A stretch of DNA of 14,911 bases from an uncultured Bacteroidota bacterium (GTDB lineage Bacteria > Bacteroidota > Bacteroidia > Chitinophagales > Chitinophagaceae), in contig CAIVKT010000238.1 in assembly GCA_903906615.1 (NCBI GenBank), positions 1 to 14,911 of the forward strand, written 5' to 3'. Below are positions 1 to 6,148 of the stretch, piece after piece (the stretch's first letter is position 1; every line of letters begins with the position of its first letter). The notes beneath the pieces are model-generated. The model saw only the letters and a program-made list of their open reading frames with translations, ran no database searches and was not told the DNA's origin. The position numbers and the translations under genes are program-made.

Positions 1-555
1 ATGCTGCAAAACAGGTTTCTCTCGTTTTCTATGATCATTGGCTTAGGCTTCCTGCTTTTGGTGTCATTGAGCGTTACCACGTTCATAGATGCATTCAGTG
101 CACGCTTACAGGCACATTTTGCGGGCGTGGCGGTCCTGTTTTTTTACATCCTCAACCAGGCGCTCACCTTATTCATCATCACCGTTATTTTTGCGGTTAT
201 TTTCAAAGTGCTGCCCGATGCTGTTATACGGTTCAGGGATGTGATAGCAGGGGCGGTCGTTACTGCGCTGCTTTTTATGCTGGGCAAGTTTGCCATCTCT
301 GTGTATATCAGTAAGATGCACGTGGGTAGTTATTATGGCGCGGCCGGCTCGCTCATCATCATCCTGTTGTGGATATACTATTCCTCATTGATACTGTACC
401 TCGGCGCAGAGTTTACCAAGGCATATGCGGTGCAGTTTGGGGCTCAGATTCACCCCAATGAATATACGGTGACCACGAAGCAGGTGGAGGTGGAAACAGG
501 GGGTAAGTCGGTACAGGAAAATGGTGCTGCTGATGTGCCGCAGGATAAGAAGTGA
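1..555 (+). CDS. YihY/BrkB-family inner-membrane protein, C-terminal part (5' end outside window)
   Basis: The visible 184 residues form the C-terminal part of a YihY/virulence factor BrkB-family polytopic membrane protein (formerly misnamed RNase BN). Family features seen are a cluster of hydrophobic helices (about 10-28, 42-68, 80-100 and 113-135), the segment FKVLPDAVIRFRDV (68-81), the small-residue motif YGAAGSL (112-118) and LYLGAEFTKAYA (132-143). A hydrophilic tail follows. Family members usually have about 280-320 residues and six helices, so roughly 100 N-terminal residues are missing. The ATG at base 1 is probably an internal Met. The physiological role of the family is poorly defined, and BrkB was linked to serum resistance. 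The next gene starts 30 nt downstream on the same strand, so co-transcription is possible. Confidence 0.85.
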   Translation: MLQNRFLSFSMIIGLGFLLLVSLSVTTFIDAFSARLQAHFAGVAVLFFYILNQALTLFIITVIFAVIFKVLPDAVIRFRDVIAGAVVTALLFMLGKFAISVYISKMHVGSYYGAAGSLIIILLWIYYSSLILYLGAEFTKAYAVQFGAQIHPNEYTVTTKQVEVETGGKSVQENGAADVPQDKK

Positions 556-563
556 TCTTTTCG

Positions 564-571
564 TAATTTTA
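564..571 (+). promoter_or_regulatory. Possible -7 element upstream of the YciO-like gene
   Basis: TAATTTTA matches the Bacteroidota TAnnTTTG -7 consensus except for the last base and lies 14 nt before the ATG at 586. No TTG was found at the -33 spacing, so this is weak. The gene may instead be transcribed with the upstream one. Confidence 0.25.
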
Positions 572-585
572 CTAAAACACGCGCT

Positions 586-1206
586 ATGCTATTGCACATT
601 CATCCTGATGATCCGCAGCCAAGAAATATAAAAACTGTGGTAGAGTGCCTGCTGGATGGCGGTGTCATCATTTACCCTACCGATACCATATATGGCATAG
701 GGTGCAACATCTTTAATGCCGATGCCATAGCCCGTATAGCACGTATCAAGGGCATAGACGCAAAGAAGGCGCAGTTCTCCTTTATCTGCTCCGACCTCAG
801 CCACATCAGCGATTACGCGCGTAGTGTGGATACGCCCATCTTTCGTATGCTGAAGGCCGCTCTGCCGGGGCCATATACCTTCATACTGCAGGCCAGCAAG
901 CAGGTGCCTAAGCAACTGAAGACAAAGAAAGACACAGTAGGCATACGCGTACCGGACAATAAAATATGCCTGGACATAGTGAAGCAACTGGGCCACCCGC
1001 TAATGAGTACCTCGCTGCCCATGGATAGTGACGTGGAGTATTACACAGACCCCGAGATCATGCACGAACAATTTGAAAAGCTCGTAGATATTGTGATAGA
1101 TGGCGGCATAGGGCAGGTGCTGTCATCAACAGTTATAGACTGCACCCAAGGCACGCCAACCCTGGTGCGCGCCGGGGCAGGGGAGTGGGAGAAGTTAATT
1201 GGATAA
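586..1206 (+). CDS. YciO/Sua5/YrdC-family protein (L-threonylcarbamoyladenylate synthase-like)
   Basis: This 206-residue protein has the YrdC fold. Visible motifs are YPTDTIYGIG (30-39), the nucleotide-binding strand KAQFSFICSDLS (61-72), LPGPYTFIL (93-101), GIRVPDN (119-125), SSTVID (180-185) and TLVRAGAG (192-199). TsaC/Sua5 enzymes make threonylcarbamoyl-AMP from threonine, bicarbonate and ATP for the t6A37 modification of ANN-decoding tRNAs. The length of 206 residues, and STSLPMDSD where TsaC/Sua5 has an SAN-type motif, place this one in the YciO subgroup, whose synthase activity is less certain. It lacks the C-terminal Sua5 domain. The start is the ATG after an A-rich leader. The last codons (Lys-Leu-Ile-Gly-stop) lie inside an 8-bp phased repeat array that runs on past the stop. 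Confidence 0.85.
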   Translation: MLLHIHPDDPQPRNIKTVVECLLDGGVIIYPTDTIYGIGCNIFNADAIARIARIKGIDAKKAQFSFICSDLSHISDYARSVDTPIFRMLKAALPGPYTFILQASKQVPKQLKTKKDTVGIRVPDNKICLDIVKQLGHPLMSTSLPMDSDVEYYTDPEIMHEQFEKLVDIVIDGGIGQVLSSTVIDCTQGTPTLVRAGAGEWEKLIG

Positions 1207-1258
1207 TTGGCCAATAGGTTAATTAGCTAATAGGTTAATAGGTTGATAAGTTGATGAG
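1195..1258 (+). repeat. 8-bp phased repeat array 1 (eight units)
   Basis: Eight consecutive 8-bp units read in phase, beginning TTAATTGG, ATAATTGG and ending TTGATAAG, TTGATGAG; the consensus is close to TTAATWGG. The array begins within the final codons of the YciO-like gene and includes its TAA stop (1204-1206). The sequence after it (1259-1338) holds no gene or hairpin that I can see. Units are degenerate, with one to three mismatches to the consensus. Confidence 0.7.
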
Positions 1259-1330
1259 TTGTCGTTTGAGGTTTACGAAGATACGGTGATGTTGAAATGC
1301 ACTTATTAGAACATCATTTGTATAACTTGA

Positions 1331-1362
1331 GATAATTACCGAATTGCCGAATTGCCAAATTG
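1331..1362 (+). repeat. Short 8-bp phased array ahead of fabD
   Basis: CCGAATTG occurs twice in tandem (1339-1346, 1347-1354) and is followed by CCAAATTG (1355-1362). The preceding GATAATTA (1331-1338) keeps the central AATT in phase. The unit length equals that of array 1. The run overlaps the likely -33 region of the fabD promoter. Confidence 0.6.
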
Positions 1363-1373
1363 GACTATTTTAG
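1344..1373 (+). promoter_or_regulatory. Possible fabD promoter
   Basis: TTG at 1344-1346 and TATTTTAG at 1366-1373 (one mismatch to TAnnTTTG) are separated by 19 nt, which fits the Bacteroidota housekeeping promoter. The ATG at 1395 would leave a leader of about 15 nt. The -33 TTG is provided by a repeat unit. Confidence 0.45.
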
Positions 1374-1394
1374 CGGCACAATAACTACAAACAC

Positions 1395-2276
1395 ATGAAG
1401 CACGCATATATTTTTCCGGGCCAGGGCGCGCAGTTTTGCGGCATGGGCAAAAACCTTTACGAACAAGGCGGCGCAGCCAAAGACCTTTTTGAGCAAGCCA
1501 ATGATATACTGGGATTTCGTATCACAGACATCATGTTCTCCGGCACAGACGAAGAGCTGAAACAAACCAATGTAACACAGCCTGCCATATTTCTGCACTC
1601 CGTTATTTTATTCCAAACCACACCAGGTCTTATGCCGGATATGGTTGCGGGGCATTCGCTCGGCGAGTTCTCTGCACTTATTGCTAATAAGGTATTGTCG
1701 TTTGAGGACGGATTAAGGCTGGTGGCCAAGCGTGCCGCTGCCATGCAGCGCGCCTGCGAGATCAACCCATCTACCATGGCGGCTGTGCTGGGTATGGATG
1801 ACGCGAGGGTAGAGGAGATATGCGCAGAGTTTACCGATGAAGTAGTCGTTGCTGCAAATTATAACTGCCCCGGCCAGTTGGTCATCAGCGGTAGCAACGA
1901 AGGTGTGAGGCAGGCCTGCGAGCGGCTGAAAGCAGCAGGCGCCAAGCGCGCATTGCTGCTGCCTGTAGGTGGCGCATTCCATTCGCCGCTTATGGCACCT
2001 GCGCGCGAAGAACTTGCCGCAGCCATAGCAGCAACTGCCTTTGGCACACCCACATGCCCTGTATACCAAAACGTAGACGCAAAGCCATACACCGATGCCG
2101 CTACCATCAAACAAAACCTCATCAACCAGTTAACAGCCCCCGTACGCTGGACACAAACGGTACAAAATATGGTGGCCGATGGCGCTAACCACTTCACAGA
2201 AGTAGGCCCCGGTAGTGTGTTACAAGGTCTGGTGAAGAAGATTGTGAAAGAGGTTGTTACCGATGGATTGAATTAG
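1395..2276 (+). CDS. fabD: Malonyl-CoA:acyl carrier protein transacylase FabD
   Basis: FabD transfers malonyl from CoA to the acyl carrier protein, supplying the extender unit for type II fatty-acid synthesis in the cytoplasm. The 293-residue length is normal. Diagnostic motifs are FPGQGAQ (7-13), the nucleophile elbow GHSLGE (86-91, Ser88), the conserved Arg113 in KRAAAMQ, and the catalytic His196 in GGAFHSPLM. The C-terminal EVGPGSVLQGLVKKI is also typical. The start is the ATG directly before KHAYIFPGQG; FabD proteins begin this close to the motif. It is a single gene here, not next to fabH, fabG or acpP as in many other bacteria. All catalytic residues are intact. Confidence 0.96.
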   Translation: MKHAYIFPGQGAQFCGMGKNLYEQGGAAKDLFEQANDILGFRITDIMFSGTDEELKQTNVTQPAIFLHSVILFQTTPGLMPDMVAGHSLGEFSALIANKVLSFEDGLRLVAKRAAAMQRACEINPSTMAAVLGMDDARVEEICAEFTDEVVVAANYNCPGQLVISGSNEGVRQACERLKAAGAKRALLLPVGGAFHSPLMAPAREELAAAIAATAFGTPTCPVYQNVDAKPYTDAATIKQNLINQLTAPVRWTQTVQNMVADGANHFTEVGPGSVLQGLVKKIVKEVVTDGLN

Positions 2277-2293
2277 GTTTATAGGTTTGTGTG
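2270..2293 (+). repeat. Vestigial 8-bp repeat units at the fabD stop
   Basis: GAATTAGG (2270-2277), TTTATAGG (2278-2285) and a weaker TTTGTGTG follow in 8-bp phase and include the TAG stop of fabD (2274-2276). This copies the placement of array 1 at the end of the YciO-like gene. Only two units match well. Confidence 0.4.
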
Positions 2294-2325
2294 CTGTTCA
2301 ATACGCCGGTGCTGGTCCATCTGTA

Positions 2326-2346
2326 CAACACTCATCTAAGGTGTTG
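2326..2346 (+). terminator. Weak hairpin downstream of fabD
   Basis: CAACAC (2326-2331) pairs with GTGTTG (2341-2346) across a 9-nt loop, about 50 nt after fabD. There is no proper T-tract (ATAAAT follows), so terminator activity is doubtful. Confidence 0.25.
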
Positions 2347-2403
2347 ATAAATGAAAGTATATGGATAGTCTGTACGTTTTTTTGCGCTGACGCGCTTTGG
2401 GAC

Positions 2404-2417
2404 AGGTTGTACAACCT
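2404..2417. promoter_or_regulatory. 14-bp perfect palindrome AGGTTGTACAACCT
   Basis: A self-complementary 14-mer lies in the gap between fabD and the tRNA-Cys terminator. The form suits binding by a dimeric regulator, but no promoter sits next to it and no regulator gene is nearby. The rest of 2294-2450 shows no gene that I can support. Confidence 0.3.
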
Positions 2418-2449
2418 AATCAGCAAGCTCGATGGATTGTCACTTACTC

Positions 2450-2493
2450 GACAAAACAAAATACCCCGCCAATGTTACATCAGCAGGGTATTT
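2450..2493 (-). terminator. Rho-independent terminator of tRNA-Cys
   Basis: Reading the minus strand, AAATACCCTGC (2493-2483) pairs with GCGGGGTATTT (2469-2459), an 11-bp stem with G-U tolerance, followed by TTTGTTTTG. It begins 2 nt after the 3' end of the tRNA, so it is the tRNA terminator. Confidence 0.8.
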
Positions 2494-2494
2494 G

Positions 2495-2565
2495 AGGTCG
2501 AAAGCGGATTCGAACCGCTGTAGCAGCTTTTGCAGAGCTGTGCCTAGCCACTCGGCCATCCGACC
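2495..2565 (-). tRNA. tRNA-Cys (GCA)
   Basis: On the minus strand the cloverleaf folds cleanly. The acceptor is GGTCGGA/TTCGACC with one G-U pair. The D arm is GCC/GGC, the anticodon stem is CAGCT/AGCTG around the loop CTGCAAA (anticodon GCA), the variable loop has 4 nt, and the T arm is AGCGG/CCGCT around TTCGAAT. The discriminator base is U73, an identity element for cysteinyl-tRNA synthetase. The 3' CCA is not encoded and must be added after transcription. It has its own promoter and terminator and lies between two genes of the opposite strand. Confidence 0.95.
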
Positions 2566-2574
2566 TTAGGTGTG

Positions 2575-2605
2575 CAAATGTAGTAAAAAATCGTTTCCAC
2601 CACAA
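2575..2605 (-). promoter_or_regulatory. Promoter of tRNA-Cys
   Basis: On the minus strand, TTG (2605-2603) and a perfect -7 element TACATTTG (2582-2575) are 20 nt apart. The expected transcription start lies just ahead of the mature tRNA 5' end at 2565. This is the clearest Bacteroidota-type promoter in the window. Confidence 0.75.
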
Positions 2606-2613
2606 CAGCCCCA

Positions 2614-2699
2614 CTTATTAACTTTTCAACCATTTAATTGCTCCTGTTCACCCAATTAACCTTTTAACCAATTAACTAATAAACCTATCAACTTATCCA
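2614..2699 (-). repeat. 8-bp phased repeat array 2, inverted relative to array 1
   Basis: Read on the minus strand from 2699, units run in 8-bp phase: TGGATAAG, TTGATAGG, TTTATTAG, then TTAATTGG, TTAAAAGG, and TTAATTGG again. More degenerate units continue to TTGAAAAG and TTAATAAG near 2614; one stretch is 2 bases out of phase (around 2630-2643). It fills the space between the tRNA-Cys promoter and the lgt -7 element, in the opposite orientation to array 1. Confidence 0.65.
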
Positions 2700-2701
2700 C
2701 C

Positions 2702-2709
2702 TACTTTTG
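2702..2709 (+). promoter_or_regulatory. -7 element of lgt, giving a leaderless or near-leaderless mRNA
   Basis: TACTTTTG is a perfect match to TAnnTTTG and ends 5 nt before the ATG at 2715. Transcription would therefore start at or next to the start codon. No TTG was seen at the usual -33 distance, where the 8-bp repeat lies. Confidence 0.55.
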
Positions 2710-2714
2710 CCCCC

Positions 2715-4004
2715 ATGTATCCTGATTTTCAATACCTGCAGCAGGCCCTTACAGGCCATGAGATGCCTGAATGGCTGAGCCTGTTCAAAACATTCGGGTT
2801 CCTGGTAGCGCTGTCGTTCTTTGGCGCAGGCTGGGCTACCGCACAGGAGCTCAGGAGGAAAGCAAAGCAAGGCTTGCTGATACCCGAATATGAAACGATC
2901 GAAGTGGGTCGTCCGGCTACCCGTAATGAACTGATCATGTCGGGCCTGGTTGGCTTTATCATTGGCTATAAGATAGGCGGCATCTTCGGACACTTTGCCG
3001 ATGTTTCCCCTGATCCTATGGGCTTCCTGCTATCGCTGCAAGGCAGCTTCATAGGCGGCTTGGTTGGCGCCGCAGTCGTCGCCTACAGCCGCTATTACGA
3101 GAAAAAGAAAGTACAGTTGACTGAGCCGAAAACACAGCGGGTAGCCATATGGCCTGCCGACCGTATTACCGAAATAGCCTTGCTGGCTGCGGTGAGCGGC
3201 CTTGCCGGTGCCAAAATATTCAATGCCTTTGAGACCTGGGACGACTTCATCAAAAACCCCATTCACAACCTCACTTCATCGAGCGGCCTCACATTTCTCG
3301 GTGGTCTTATAGTAGCTACCCTGGCGTTCTACTTTTATACACGCCGTCACAACATCCCCTTCCGCCACATGTGCGATGCTGCAGCTCCCGGCATCATGCT
3401 CGCCTATGGCCTGGGCCGCCTGGGCTGCCAGTTCTCCGGCGATGGCGATTGGGGCATCTACAACAACGCCTACATCACTGACCCCGATGGCACCCTGCGT
3501 GCCGCCACCACCGCAGCGGACAACAGCCGTGCACTCACCATGATGGGCGGCACACCACATGCTTATTTCACTGCGCCCGCAGGCCTGCCACGCTGGCTGG
3601 TTGCCATGAACTACCCGCACAATGTTGGCCACGAGGGCATACCCATACAGGGCTGTGTAGGCGAGTACTGCAATGTATTGCCCGTAAGCGTTTTCCCAAC
3701 CCCAATCTACGAGGCCATCGTTTGTGTGATACTGTTCTTTGTGCTGTGGGCATTCCGCAAGCGCTTCACCCGCACGTTACAAATGTTTGGCACCTACCTC
3801 ATACTCGTAGGCTTAGAGCGCTTCTTCGTAGAATTGATCCGCGTAAATTATAAGTACGACTGGGGATTCATACACCCCACGCAGGCCGAAATACTATCTG
3901 TAGTGCTGGTGCTTATCGGCGCGTGCATACTGCTTTTCTACAAAGATAAAGACCCGTTCTCCGCAGCACATAAAGCACAACCCCTGCAACCGGATACCGC
4001 ATGA
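2715..4004 (+). CDS. lgt: Prolipoprotein diacylglyceryl transferase, long Bacteroidota form
   Basis: Lgt moves a diacylglyceryl group from phosphatidylglycerol to the lipobox cysteine of prolipoproteins in the inner membrane. This protein is 429 residues against about 290 for E. coli Lgt. Recognisable family blocks are SGLTFLGGLIVA (190-201), the signature GRLGCQFSGDGDWG (234-247; the E. coli form is GRIGNFINGE, so Arg235 is kept and the Asn is replaced), PTPIYEA (328-334) and ERFFVELIR (368-376). At least seven hydrophobic segments are visible. The extra length comes from about 100 N-terminal residues with their own helices and from an 80-residue insert (about 248-327) between the signature and PTPIYEA. 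At least two lipoproteins in this window are potential substrates. The stop overlaps the next ATG by 4 nt. Confidence 0.9.
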   Translation: MYPDFQYLQQALTGHEMPEWLSLFKTFGFLVALSFFGAGWATAQELRRKAKQGLLIPEYETIEVGRPATRNELIMSGLVGFIIGYKIGGIFGHFADVSPDPMGFLLSLQGSFIGGLVGAAVVAYSRYYEKKKVQLTEPKTQRVAIWPADRITEIALLAAVSGLAGAKIFNAFETWDDFIKNPIHNLTSSSGLTFLGGLIVATLAFYFYTRRHNIPFRHMCDAAAPGIMLAYGLGRLGCQFSGDGDWGIYNNAYITDPDGTLRAATTAADNSRALTMMGGTPHAYFTAPAGLPRWLVAMNYPHNVGHEGIPIQGCVGEYCNVLPVSVFPTPIYEAIVCVILFFVLWAFRKRFTRTLQMFGTYLILVGLERFFVELIRVNYKYDWGFIHPTQAEILSVVLVLIGACILLFYKDKDPFSAAHKAQPLQPDTA

Positions 4005-4279
4005 CACCACTGCAATACATAACGCTGATCATATTTGTAGCGACCATCTGCCTTGGCTTTTACATCAATCTCATCTACTCCAGGATGAACCAGGAAGGCA
4101 TTGTGGAAGAAAACAGGAGAGTAACGCTCAAAATACTCAACGAGGCTATTGCCGCGCATAGCAACACATCACATTTGCCGCGCCTGCAGTCATTAAGGAA
4201 GCTGCACATCATTTACCTCTATGCATTAGGCATCAGTTTGTTGCTCGTTGGCATCACGATCGCAATGAACATAAAATGA
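4001..4279 (+). CDS. Small two-helix membrane protein, function unknown
   Basis: The 92-residue product starts at an ATGA overlap with the lgt stop, so it is almost certainly translated from the same mRNA. Helix 1 is at residues 5-25, followed by a charged, probably helical, middle part (30-66; ENRRVTLKILNEAIAAH) and helix 2 at 70-90. It has no signal peptide cleavage site, cysteines or known motif. Its coupling to lgt suggests a membrane role, but I recognise no family. Confidence 0.7.
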   Translation: MTPLQYITLIIFVATICLGFYINLIYSRMNQEGIVEENRRVTLKILNEAIAAHSNTSHLPRLQSLRKLHIIYLYALGISLLLVGITIAMNIK

Positions 4280-4348
4280 GCGATCACAACATCTATCATT
4301 TCTAAACAGTAGCAATCGCGCCGTTTGAGATAAAAGTGTACTAACTAC

Positions 4349-5422
4349 TTATTTCCTCACCCGCTTGAAACCCGCATCCCAAACAGCAAGTGCGGGCTTC
4401 GCATTCAGCGAAGTATCTACCAGGCCAATGTAAATGAACTGGTTTAAGGTTGCAGGAACAGAGCCTATCCCATTCGGGTCTATATCACAAAACGTGAGTT
4501 GAAACAGGGCAATTGCATTTGCATTGTCCAGCAGTTGCAGCTGCTTGGTAATGTAGTCTGCCTGCTTTTGTGTGTTCTCTGTATAAGTGCCTACCTGCTG
4601 CGAAGACCATCCGCCCTCCGATAAAAACACAGGCACATTCCTGCCCTGCACTATACGGGAATAATAATTGGATGGGATATCCGCAGCAGTATTGTATACA
4701 AAATATGGATAGGAAGAAAGCCCCAGCTCCTGTACAAAAGGGAAATCTGTGAAATCCTGGTCAACGCCGGCATAGGCACCACCTTTAAACGTACCCCATG
4801 CCCAATCCACCTGGATGCTCACCGATAGCTTTACCCGTGTGTCATATGCGGCTATCTCTATCGAGGCGCTATTGGCAGCAGCCTTCACGCCCTGGTATAT
4901 GCTATCCGGCGACTCTACACGTATCAGGTTGGTTTCCAGGGCCAGGCCCATATGCTCCGGCTGTAGCATACTATCCATCACAAAGCAGAAGCGTTTATAC
5001 ACCTGCTGCTGCCCGGCCTGCGCTATGCTCATGCCCAGTGCTTTCAGGTCCAGCGCATCCGTTGATCGGTCCAGCCCGTTGGCTGGGTCTATGTACACCC
5101 AAAGCTTCATGCCCTTGCCGCGATAGAAGTTCACCAGGCCCGTGCAGTTATTGGTGACATACTGTTGCGGAGAAACGCCTGCGTACAGCGAATCCCACGG
5201 CACCTGCATACTGATGATGGCTGCATCTGCGCGCGTGGGCGCCCACATATTCAGCGTTGCCAGCACCTTATTAAAGTCATAATAGTTGGGTGCCGAATTT
5301 TGAAAGCCCATATAGTAAGTGCGCGTAGTTGCAGGGCTTACATTCTTCTGCGGCGTACAGCCTGTCTGCATCGCTATCAACAACATCGTTGCCATCAAAA
5401 GTATGTAACCGCTCCTTTTCAT
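4349..5422 (-). CDS. Lipoprotein with a TIM-barrel, clan GH-A-like glycoside hydrolase pattern
   Basis: The chosen start is the internal ATG at 5422 (357 residues) because MKRSGYILLMATMLLIAMQTGC is a compact lipoprotein signal with Cys22; an ATG at 5467 would add 15 residues. The lipobox QTGC is not ideal at -3. The mature protein shows eight strand-like segments in order: YYMGF, AAIISMQV, LWVYIDP, MGLALETNL, KLSVSIQVDW, ELGLSSYPYF, VPVFLSEGGW, AIALFQLTF. Glu163 (in ALETN) closes strand 4 and Glu269 (in FLSEGGW) closes strand 7. That is the acid/base and nucleophile placement of clan GH-A enzymes such as GH53 and GH17. The Asn usually found before the strand-4 Glu is absent, so the activity is inferred. 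It probably acts on a plant or microbial glycan at the cell envelope. The substrate is unknown, and no SusC/SusD pair is adjacent. Confidence 0.6.
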   Translation of the reverse strand: MKRSGYILLMATMLLIAMQTGCTPQKNVSPATTRTYYMGFQNSAPNYYDFNKVLATLNMWAPTRADAAIISMQVPWDSLYAGVSPQQYVTNNCTGLVNFYRGKGMKLWVYIDPANGLDRSTDALDLKALGMSIAQAGQQQVYKRFCFVMDSMLQPEHMGLALETNLIRVESPDSIYQGVKAAANSASIEIAAYDTRVKLSVSIQVDWAWGTFKGGAYAGVDQDFTDFPFVQELGLSSYPYFVYNTAADIPSNYYSRIVQGRNVPVFLSEGGWSSQQVGTYTENTQKQADYITKQLQLLDNANAIALFQLTFCDIDPNGIGSVPATLNQFIYIGLVDTSLNAKPALAVWDAGFKRVRK

Positions 5423-5461
5423 GCCATATGCTTTGCTGTAAGTTATAAAACTTCCATAGCA

Positions 5462-5499
5462 CCACAAACAAAGAACGCCCCGTTTAGGAGGCGTTCTTT
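5462..5499 (-). terminator. Terminator of the DUF4402 gene
   Basis: AAAGAACGCC (5470-5479) and GGCGTTCTTT (5490-5499) form a perfect 10-bp stem. On the minus strand it is followed by GTTTGTGG, a weak U-tract. It lies 40 nt after the DUF4402 stop and 48 nt before the chosen start of the glycosidase-like gene, so the two are probably separate transcription units. Confidence 0.7.
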
Positions 5500-5538
5500 A
5501 AAAACTTTTAGGTTCTGACTTTTAACTTTTGACCTAGA

Positions 5539-6057
5539 TTAGTTGTAGTTAACAGTTACCGGTACTGCAGTAGAGTTAGTATAGCTGTTCGGAGCCTGTG
5601 CAGCAGATACTGTAAGAGTAGCGCCAACAGTAAGTGTTTGTGAGCCGCCGGTCAGTACGCCTGTGCCTGATGGGTTGCTGGTGAAAGCGCTCATACCCAT
5701 AGTGTGCGAAGAACCATCGCTAAGTGTAGCAGTAGTAGGCAAAGTGATTGCGTAAGTGTAGCCAGTAGCGCCTGATACAGTGAAGTTAGCCGCAGCAACA
5801 GTACCTGTAGTAGCAGGGAGTGTAACACCGCCAGTGCTTGTACGAGTGCTTGCCGGAGCGAGAACTACTGTACCACCAGATGTAGGAGATACTGCAATGT
5901 TACCGAAGTTCATGTTGGTAACGAGTGCGATAGTTATTGGAGTGATGATGTTAGCAGATGCAGAAGCAGTTGCTGTAGCCTGTGCGAAAGAAACAGTAGA
6001 TGATGCACCTACGATGATGGCTGCTGCTACGAGTACTTTAGAGATGATGTTTTTCAT
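5539..6057 (-). CDS. DUF4402 secreted protein
   Basis: The 172-residue product begins with a clear Sec signal peptide (basic MKNIISK, hydrophobic VLVAAAIIVGA, cleavage about SFA-QA at 25/26). The mature part matches the DUF4402 pattern: ASANIITPITIALVTNMNFG (33-52), GGTVVLAP (61-68), and a C-terminal beta-rich half with LTGGSQTLTVGATLTVSA ending in VPVTVNYN. DUF4402 proteins are small secreted beta-sandwich-like proteins of unknown function, sometimes compared with pilin-like or adhesin subunits. The protein has no cysteine and is rich in Ala, Thr and Ser. It has its own promoter, an extended leader with a palindrome, and its own terminator, which suggests well-regulated and possibly strong expression. 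Confidence 0.85.
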   Translation of the reverse strand: MKNIISKVLVAAAIIVGASSTVSFAQATATASASANIITPITIALVTNMNFGNIAVSPTSGGTVVLAPASTRTSTGGVTLPATTGTVAAANFTVSGATGYTYAITLPTTATLSDGSSHTMGMSAFTSNPSGTGVLTGGSQTLTVGATLTVSAAQAPNSYTNSTAVPVTVNYN

Positions 6058-6073
6058 TTTGTTTGTTTTTTGA

Positions 6074-6091
6074 TCCCGATAGCTATCGGGA
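6074..6091. repeat. 18-bp perfect palindrome in the DUF4402 leader
   Basis: TCCCGATAGCTATCGGGA is completely self-complementary and lies 17 nt before the DUF4402 ATG, inside the predicted transcribed leader. It could form an RNA hairpin next to the start codon, bind a dimeric protein, or be a dispersed intergenic palindrome. I recall similar CCCGATAGCTATCGGG elements from other Bacteroidota genomes, which I cannot verify here. Confidence 0.6.
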
Positions 6092-6097
6092 GAGTTA

Positions 6098-6129
6098 AGA
6101 TTGGTTTGATTGTTTCGTTGTTTGATAGG
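6098..6129 (+). repeat. Possible degenerate 8-bp phased units in the DUF4402 leader
   Basis: AGATTGGT, TTGATTGT, TTCGTTGT and TTGATAGG follow in 8-bp phase. They resemble the units of arrays 1 and 2 (TTGATAGG is identical to a unit of array 2). The match is weak and could be chance in a T/G-rich stretch. Confidence 0.35.
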
Positions 6130-6148
6130 TATATAACCAACGACGTGC

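Noticed and set aside
1195..1362. CRISPR array
   Set aside because: Repeats are only 8 bp, directly contiguous and degenerate, without spacers of constant length, and no cas genes are present.
2287..2523. 78-codon open frame between fabD and lgt
   Set aside because: It runs through the tRNA-Cys terminator and into the tRNA itself, and the product has no protein-like features.
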